From Diplonema japonicum (lineage: Eukaryota > Euglenozoa > Diplonemea > Diplonemida > Diplonemidae), in contig OZ025752.1 of NCBI GenBank assembly GCA_964019335.1, positions 62,001-126,000 of the forward strand: a DNA stretch of 64,000 bases, given 5' to 3'. Position numbers and translations under genes: made by a program. Under the pieces are notes generated by a model. That model had not been told where the DNA came from, ran no database searches, and saw only the letters and a list, made by a program, of their open reading frames with translations. Below, one piece after another: positions 59,412 to 64,000 of this stretch (its first letter is position 1; each line of letters starts with the position of its first letter).

Positions 59412-61376
59412 ATGGATGTGTTCGTAAAGGACGCTGCAGGGAAGCGCAAAGAGATGGTGGTGAAGGAGCACAGCACGCTTGCGGAGGTGGTGGAGGAGGC
59501 AGAGAGGGTGCTGGGCTATGAGGTGAAGGGGTGCACGGAGCTGTGGTACGATGGGGCTGTGGTGGCAGAGGGAGGGGACAGCAGCTTCTGCGGGCTGACG
59601 GGGATCAGTGCAGGCGACGAAGTGCAGGCCGTCTACTCCAATGCGAAGATGAAGGAAGAATTCAAGACAGGCAAGGTCACTTTCAACGACACTTCCCCTG
59701 ATGTGATGCGAGGCGATGCTGAGATCGCTCTCCTTGCAGCGAAGACTAGCCCAAGCTTGTTGAGGCACGCCCTCCCCTCCCTTAGGGGGGACAAGGGCTT
59801 TATGCTGTCTGCATTGAAGGCTGTCCACCGTGCTGATGAGGTCCTTCGCCATGCCACTCCCCAGCTCCTCGACGACGCTGGCTTTGCGGCCGACGCCATC
59901 ATGACAAAACCATTGCCCAATCTACTCAAGTTTTCCAAGAGGTTGCAGACCGACCCGAGAGTGTGCCTTCTCCACAAGGCCACAAAACAGCGATTGCTCC
60001 CCGACCCTGTCCTTTCTGACGACACGGAGGTCGCCATGCTTCAGATCAAGATGTGGAGCAAGTCAGAAGCCAACTCACAGGTTCGTCGATCAGGGTGGGG
60101 GCATCGTCGTTCCTATAGGATGCGTCGTCTGCGTTTTAGTAACAAGAATGACCACGAGTGCTGTCTGCAGCATGTCTCTGAGCGTCTGCAGGGTGACAAG
60201 GAGTTGGTGCTGGCTGCTGTGGAGTATGACGGGATGAGCTTGGAGCACGCAGCGGGGCCCTTGAGGAACGACCCTGATGTTGTTCGTGCAGCTGTGCAGC
60301 AGAATGGGATGGCCTTGGGTTTTGCATCTGAGAAGGAGGAAGAAGAGGAAGGCTCGCAGAGCTACGGGAAGAAGCGAATGGTAGTCCTCCGTTCACTGTG
60401 CATACGACGCATGGTCACTGTCCCACCGAACACCCTCAAGCCTGGGCTTGTGAAGCTGCTGAGGCAGTATGACAAAGAGAAGAGGCAGGAGAAAAAAGCA
60501 AAGGCAAAAGAAAAGGAAGAAGAGAAGGCGAAAGCAAAAGAAAAGGAGGGGGAGAAGGAGAAAGCCATTGGGGAAAAGAGAGAGCTTGATGGGCCAGCTG
60601 GAGACCAACCCCCTGCAAAAAAACAGAAGACAGAAGTGGTGGATGGGGAGTTGTCCTTCAGAAGCAACCTGGAGTTTGCGATGTTGGCGGTGAAGAAGGA
60701 CTGGGTGGCCGTTTGCCACCTCACAGGTGCGGCGAGGGACAGCAAGGAGGTGGCATTGGAGGCTGTTAAGGCAGATGTAAGTGCTTACGATTACCTACCA
60801 AAGCGACTTCAGGAAGACAAGGAAGTGGCGATGACGGCGGTGAGTTCGGACGGGAAGCGTTTGAAGTACCTCTCCAAGAAGCTGAGGAAAGACAAGTGTG
60901 TGGTGCTGGCGGCGGTGAAGCAGAACGGGACTGCATTGAAGTGTGTGAAGCAGTACTTCGATGACGACAGGGATGTGGCCTTGGTGGCTTGCATCAGCGG
61001 CGGGTGGCCTTACCTCTCCGACAGGCTGAAGGGGGACAAGCAGCTCGCGATGAGGGCGGTGGCGCACCACGGAAAGCTCTTTGAGAAGCTCAGCCCAGAG
61101 CTTCGGAGCGATAAGGACGTGGCATTGATCGCTGTGAATAGGATGACAATGTTCTCAATGCACCGTGGACGCACCGCCTTGAACATGGTGGGGGAGGGCC
61201 TGGCACCATTACTGGAATTTGCTTATGCCGTATTGAACATGAGCGGCTGCAGAGGAGTTGATGAGCTCAAGAAGAGCGTGTTGCGCAGCACCCTGCCAGA
61301 AGGAGAACAAATGCCAGATTCTGATAAATCTGAGTCCGAAGAGGAGGCATGTGAATCTGAATCTGAATCTGAATGA
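59412..61376 (+). CDS. Ubiquitin-like/DUF4116 repeat protein, copy G
   Basis: This 654-residue protein carries KVTFNDTS, AAKTSPSLLRHA, VHRADEV, TKPLPNLLKFS, an expanded basic insert (KSEANSQVRRSGWGHRRSYR...SNKND), PAKKQKTEVVDGEL, KKDWVAVCHL, KLSPEL and LNMSGCRG. It shares SNKND and KQKTE types with copy A but the C-terminus with F. The charged helix is one repeat shorter. Acidic tail ESESESE. After it, 61377-61814 has a TAGCC flank and a degraded stretch without a recognised gene. Confidence 0.82.
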   Translation: MDVFVKDAAGKRKEMVVKEHSTLAEVVEEAERVLGYEVKGCTELWYDGAVVAEGGDSSFCGLTGISAGDEVQAVYSNAKMKEEFKTGKVTFNDTSPDVMRGDAEIALLAAKTSPSLLRHALPSLRGDKGFMLSALKAVHRADEVLRHATPQLLDDAGFAADAIMTKPLPNLLKFSKRLQTDPRVCLLHKATKQRLLPDPVLSDDTEVAMLQIKMWSKSEANSQVRRSGWGHRRSYRMRRLRFSNKNDHECCLQHVSERLQGDKELVLAAVEYDGMSLEHAAGPLRNDPDVVRAAVQQNGMALGFASEKEEEEEGSQSYGKKRMVVLRSLCIRRMVTVPPNTLKPGLVKLLRQYDKEKRQEKKAKAKEKEEEKAKAKEKEGEKEKAIGEKRELDGPAGDQPPAKKQKTEVVDGELSFRSNLEFAMLAVKKDWVAVCHLTGAARDSKEVALEAVKADVSAYDYLPKRLQEDKEVAMTAVSSDGKRLKYLSKKLRKDKCVVLAAVKQNGTALKCVKQYFDDDRDVALVACISGGWPYLSDRLKGDKQLAMRAVAHHGKLFEKLSPELRSDKDVALIAVNRMTMFSMHRGRTALNMVGEGLAPLLEFAYAVLNMSGCRGVDELKKSVLRSTLPEGEQMPDSDKSESEEEACESESESE

Positions 61377-61814
61377 TGAAATAAAAGAGAGCGGTAGCTC
61401 CCTTTCTTTTGTTTAGCCTATGGGGTGGCGATTGCATTCTCTTGGCCTGACGATCCTGTCATTTCTCCTCACTTCTCACCCCCTTCTTTCTTATTTTTAT
61501 TTCTTCTTCTTTGTTTTAAAGAAGTTCACACCCCGTGGAAGTCGTTGCAAGAACATATTTCTTTTTTTTTTTTTCTTTTTTTTGTACGGGGAACGAACAC
61601 GGGAAGGGCGACCTATTAGAGACAGGCCGCTCCTGCAGTACAAGAGCGCCTTGCCGGCCAGAAGGGAAGACTCCGTTCACCAGCGACTCGAAAGGCAAAC
61701 ACCGACAGCCGGCACCAGGCTGCAGCTACAGCTAAGCCCCTGTAATCAAGTAGACAGTTTATGATTCGTTGCACACGTAACGACACGTGTTGCAATCAAA
61801 AGGGCAACCGGGTG

Positions 61815-62010
61815 AGCGTCTCCCAGGCGGCGTTCCCAGCAGCGCGAGTGGATCGCGTCAACTCCCTGCGCTGTATAGGAGGACCGACCACACACGGGTA
61901 TGACAGGAGGCCAGTACTCCCGGAGCGAACCATGAGCAGCATCGAAGGCTTGCGTGACACGTACCTGTCGCAGACCCCGACAAGGCTGCCCCGCAGTTTT
62001 ACCACCGCAG
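61815..62010 (+). mobile_element. Retroelement family B, C-terminal fragment
   Basis: The frame VSQAAFPAARVDRVNSLRCI then GGPTTHGYDRRPVL parallels the end of the 41-kb copy (FPANAKTRVHTLRHLGGPTTHGYDRRPLF). A GGGCAACCGGGTGAGCGTCT piece (61801-61820) is also in the LINE A 3' UTR, so the junction is chimeric. 62011-62400 shows no gene. Confidence 0.65.
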
Positions 62011-62487
62011 TAGGAACCCGCCAGAGCCCCCAGAACGCCGGTGAGCGCAAAAACGCATACCTTAAAAGAATAGTTTTTTTTCTTTTTTCTTTTTTTTTTT
62101 TGAACACGAGAAGGCCGGTGAACGTATTCCCAGGGCATTCTTCACGGCGTTTGCGAAAAGAAGAAAGTCTAAAAACCCACTTACCTGGGGGTCCGTGATT
62201 GATTTTAAAACAAACCATCGATCAGGACCTGATCAGGACCCGACCGGATAAATCGATTTTCTTTTCTTTCTTTTCTTTCTCTCCACCCAGCTCGCTTATT
62301 TGGCGCGATTGGCGATTTTTTTGTTTAAGAGGAATGAAAGTGTCCCCGCCCCCTTTCACTATTTTTTTCCAGCGACCTTCTTCCACCCTTTTATTTTACA
62401 TTTTCGCTTCTTTATTCCCCCACTTGCAATAACATTTCAGCGGCCTTCTTCCATGGTAATTTGTCGACGGCCCCAACAGCAGCAAAC

Positions 62488-63433
62488 ATGGATGTGTTCG
62501 TAAAGGACGCTCCAGGGAAGCGCAAAGAGATGGTGGTGAAGGAGCACAGCACGCTGAGATCGGTCTTCTCGCAGCGCAGAGGAACTTGAACTTGTTGAGC
62601 ATACGCCCTCCCCTCCCTTAGGGGGGACAAGGGCTTTATGCTGTCTGCATTGAAGGCTGTCAGGTATTGCTATGGTCCCGATATCCTTCACCATGCCACC
62701 CCCGAGCTCCTCGACGACGCTGGCTTTGCGGCCGACGCCATCATGACAAAAGCAGTGTTCGGTAATCTTAGATTTTCTGTGAGGTTGCAAACCGACCCGA
62801 GAGTGTGCCTTCTCCACAAGGTCACGAACCAGCGATTGCTCCCCGACCCTGTCCTTTCTGACGACACGGAGGTCGCCATGCTTCAGATCAAGATGTGGGA
62901 CAGGGCCCACGAAGCCACGCCATGGGACTTTTCTGACGACCACGAGTGCTGTCTGCAGCATGTCTCTGAGCGTCTGCAGGGTGACAAGGAGTTGGTGCTG
63001 GCTGCTGTGGAGTATGACGGGATGAGCTTGAAGCACGCAGCGGGGCCCTTGAGGAACGACCCTGATGTTGTTCGTGCAGCTGTGCAGCAGAATGGGATGG
63101 CCTTGGGTTTTGCATCTGAGAAAGAGGAAGAAGAGGAAGAAGAAGAAGTTTGCGATGTTGGCGGTGAAGAAGGACTGGATGGCATTTTGCCACCTCACAG
63201 GTGCGGCGAGGGACAGCAAGGAGGTGGCATTGGAGGCTATTAAGGCAGATTATAAAAAAAAAGATACAAGTGCTTACGATTACCTACCAAAGCGACTTCA
63301 GGAAGACAAGGAAGTGGCTGTGGCGACAGTGAGCAGGAACGGGTTGTATGTGCAGTGCCTCCCCGAGAAGCTGAAGAAGGACAAGTGTGTGGTGCTGGCG
63401 GTGGTGAAGCAGAAGCTCATCGGTCATAGGTAG
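62488..63433 (+). pseudogene. Ubiquitin-like/DUF4116 copy H, two deletions
   Basis: After 21 codons about 250 bp of the ubiquitin-like domain are missing, with a junction a few bases from that in the 32231 copy. The rest (VRYCYGP, TKAVFGNLRFSVRLQT) equals copy D, including the frameshifting central deletion after EKEEEEEE. The final repeats are slightly longer than in D. An acceptor module ends at 62440. Confidence 0.8.
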
Positions 63434-63439
63434 TTTTTG

Positions 63440-63720
63440 AGAAGAAAAAGTCCCCTTTTCTTTTAGCCCACTCCTCCCTCTTTTCTTTTTATAGGCCATA
63501 GTACGTTGGTAAGAGCAAGACCTACTAGTGGTTCAGCAGGGAGGTCCAGGAATGAAAAGACAGTGTGGTGCAAAAGATTTCAGGCAAGACGACAATCCAT
63601 GAAGCGCTAGTGACATGTCTGAAAAGACTGAGAAAATTGAAAAAGGGAACTTTTTTTTTTTATTTTTTTCCCCGTAATTTGTCTCATCTAGGATTAGGTG
63701 CTGCTGCAGAAGGGGAAAAA
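63440..63720 (+). repeat. Duplicate of 51055-51330 (unit 3' flank, empty LINE site)
   Basis: GTCCCCTTTTCTTTTAGCCC through GACATGTCTGAAAAGACTGA to GCTGCAGAAGGGGAAAAA matches the 51-kb locus almost base for base. Beyond it an imperfect hairpin (ACTATATG...CGAGCAAAAAA / TTTTTTGCTCG...CATATAGT, about 63731-63820) is present here only. Confidence 0.85.
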
Positions 63721-63950
63721 TAATTCTTTATGACTATATGTCTTTGTTGTTCGCACGAGCAAAAAAGGTTTTTAAAAAGCTGCGAAAGTTTTTTGCTCGG
63801 CACAAGTTGCATATAGTTATAAAATCATTTTTTGAAAGATAAATATTTGTAACAAAAAAAAATTTTTTTTCGTTGGGGGTTTTCTTTTCTTTTTTTTTTT
63901 CTCTCTTTTTTTTCAAAAAAAAAAAGAAGAAGTTCCCTTTTTTTTCCCCC

Positions 63951-64000
63951 ATGGATCTGTTCTTCACGATGCATAACATGAAACTGTCGCAGGGCGACGG
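63951..64000 (+). CDS. Possible gene start running off the window
   Basis: ATG at 63951, after a T9C5 run, opens MDLFFTMHNMKLSQGDG to the edge. Too short to assign. Confidence 0.25.
   Translation, partial: MDLFFTMHNMKLSQGD

Noticed and set aside
1-64000. tRNA genes
   Set aside because: None was recognised by reading both strands; a covariance-model scan would be decisive.

Overview
The window is nuclear DNA of a unicellular eukaryote, probably an alga or other protist. It holds spliceosomal introns, non-LTR retrotransposons, DDE transposons, fold-back elements and typical eukaryotic families (ASCC3-type helicase, Cyp40-type cyclophilin, kinase-ankyrin, ADP-ribosyltransferase-ankyrin). I cannot name the taxon. 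Coding DNA is GC-moderate. Non-coding DNA is crowded with A, T, C and G homopolymers of 15-60 nt, so exact tract lengths, and some frameshifts, may be assembly artefacts.

Layout. 0-29 kb is mostly single-copy genes, all on the + strand: the C-terminal half of an ASCC3/Slh1-like RNA helicase (2-2923), a kinase-ankyrin gene (3287-6313), a secreted tyrosinase (7500-8900), a decayed second kinase-ankyrin copy (10020-11990), a homopolymer-rich tandem array of eight units (14.6-17.5 kb), a cyclophilin-TPR protein (17755-18912), a choline-kinase-fold protein with an altered catalytic loop (19354-20511), a small unknown gene (20792-21313), fold-back DNA (22.7-25.2 kb) and an eight-TM membrane protein in five exons (26026-27636).

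From 28.8 kb to the end the window is a repeat-rich array. It has five full-length and several broken copies of one gene family: a ubiquitin-like N-terminus, DUF4116-type repeats, a charged helix with a likely nuclear localisation signal, more repeats and an acidic tail. They are interleaved with a LINE family (endonuclease, RT, RNase H, C-terminal zinc finger), a second retroelement family known here only from its C-terminus, pogo-like DDE transposase remnants, a short SINE-like element, and one ART-C2HC-ankyrin gene (45300-48266).

Main points for follow-up. (1) The DUF4116 copies are mosaics: the same few variants of each segment are combined differently in different copies, which suggests cassette exchange by gene conversion. 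(2) Introns in two cellular genes carry pure poly(A) tracts of 24-56 nt just before the 3' splice site, and several insertions elsewhere are poly(A)-tailed and flanked by target-site duplications; one duplication contains AGGT and so supplies both splice sites. Together these suggest introns arising from poly(A)-tailed insertions. (3) A 3'-splice-site-like module ending in ATTTCAG recurs about 15 times, often just upstream of start codons. The kinase-ankyrin, ART-ankyrin and ubiquitin-like/DUF4116 proteins look like a modular signalling or effector repertoire under rapid turnover; that role is inference.
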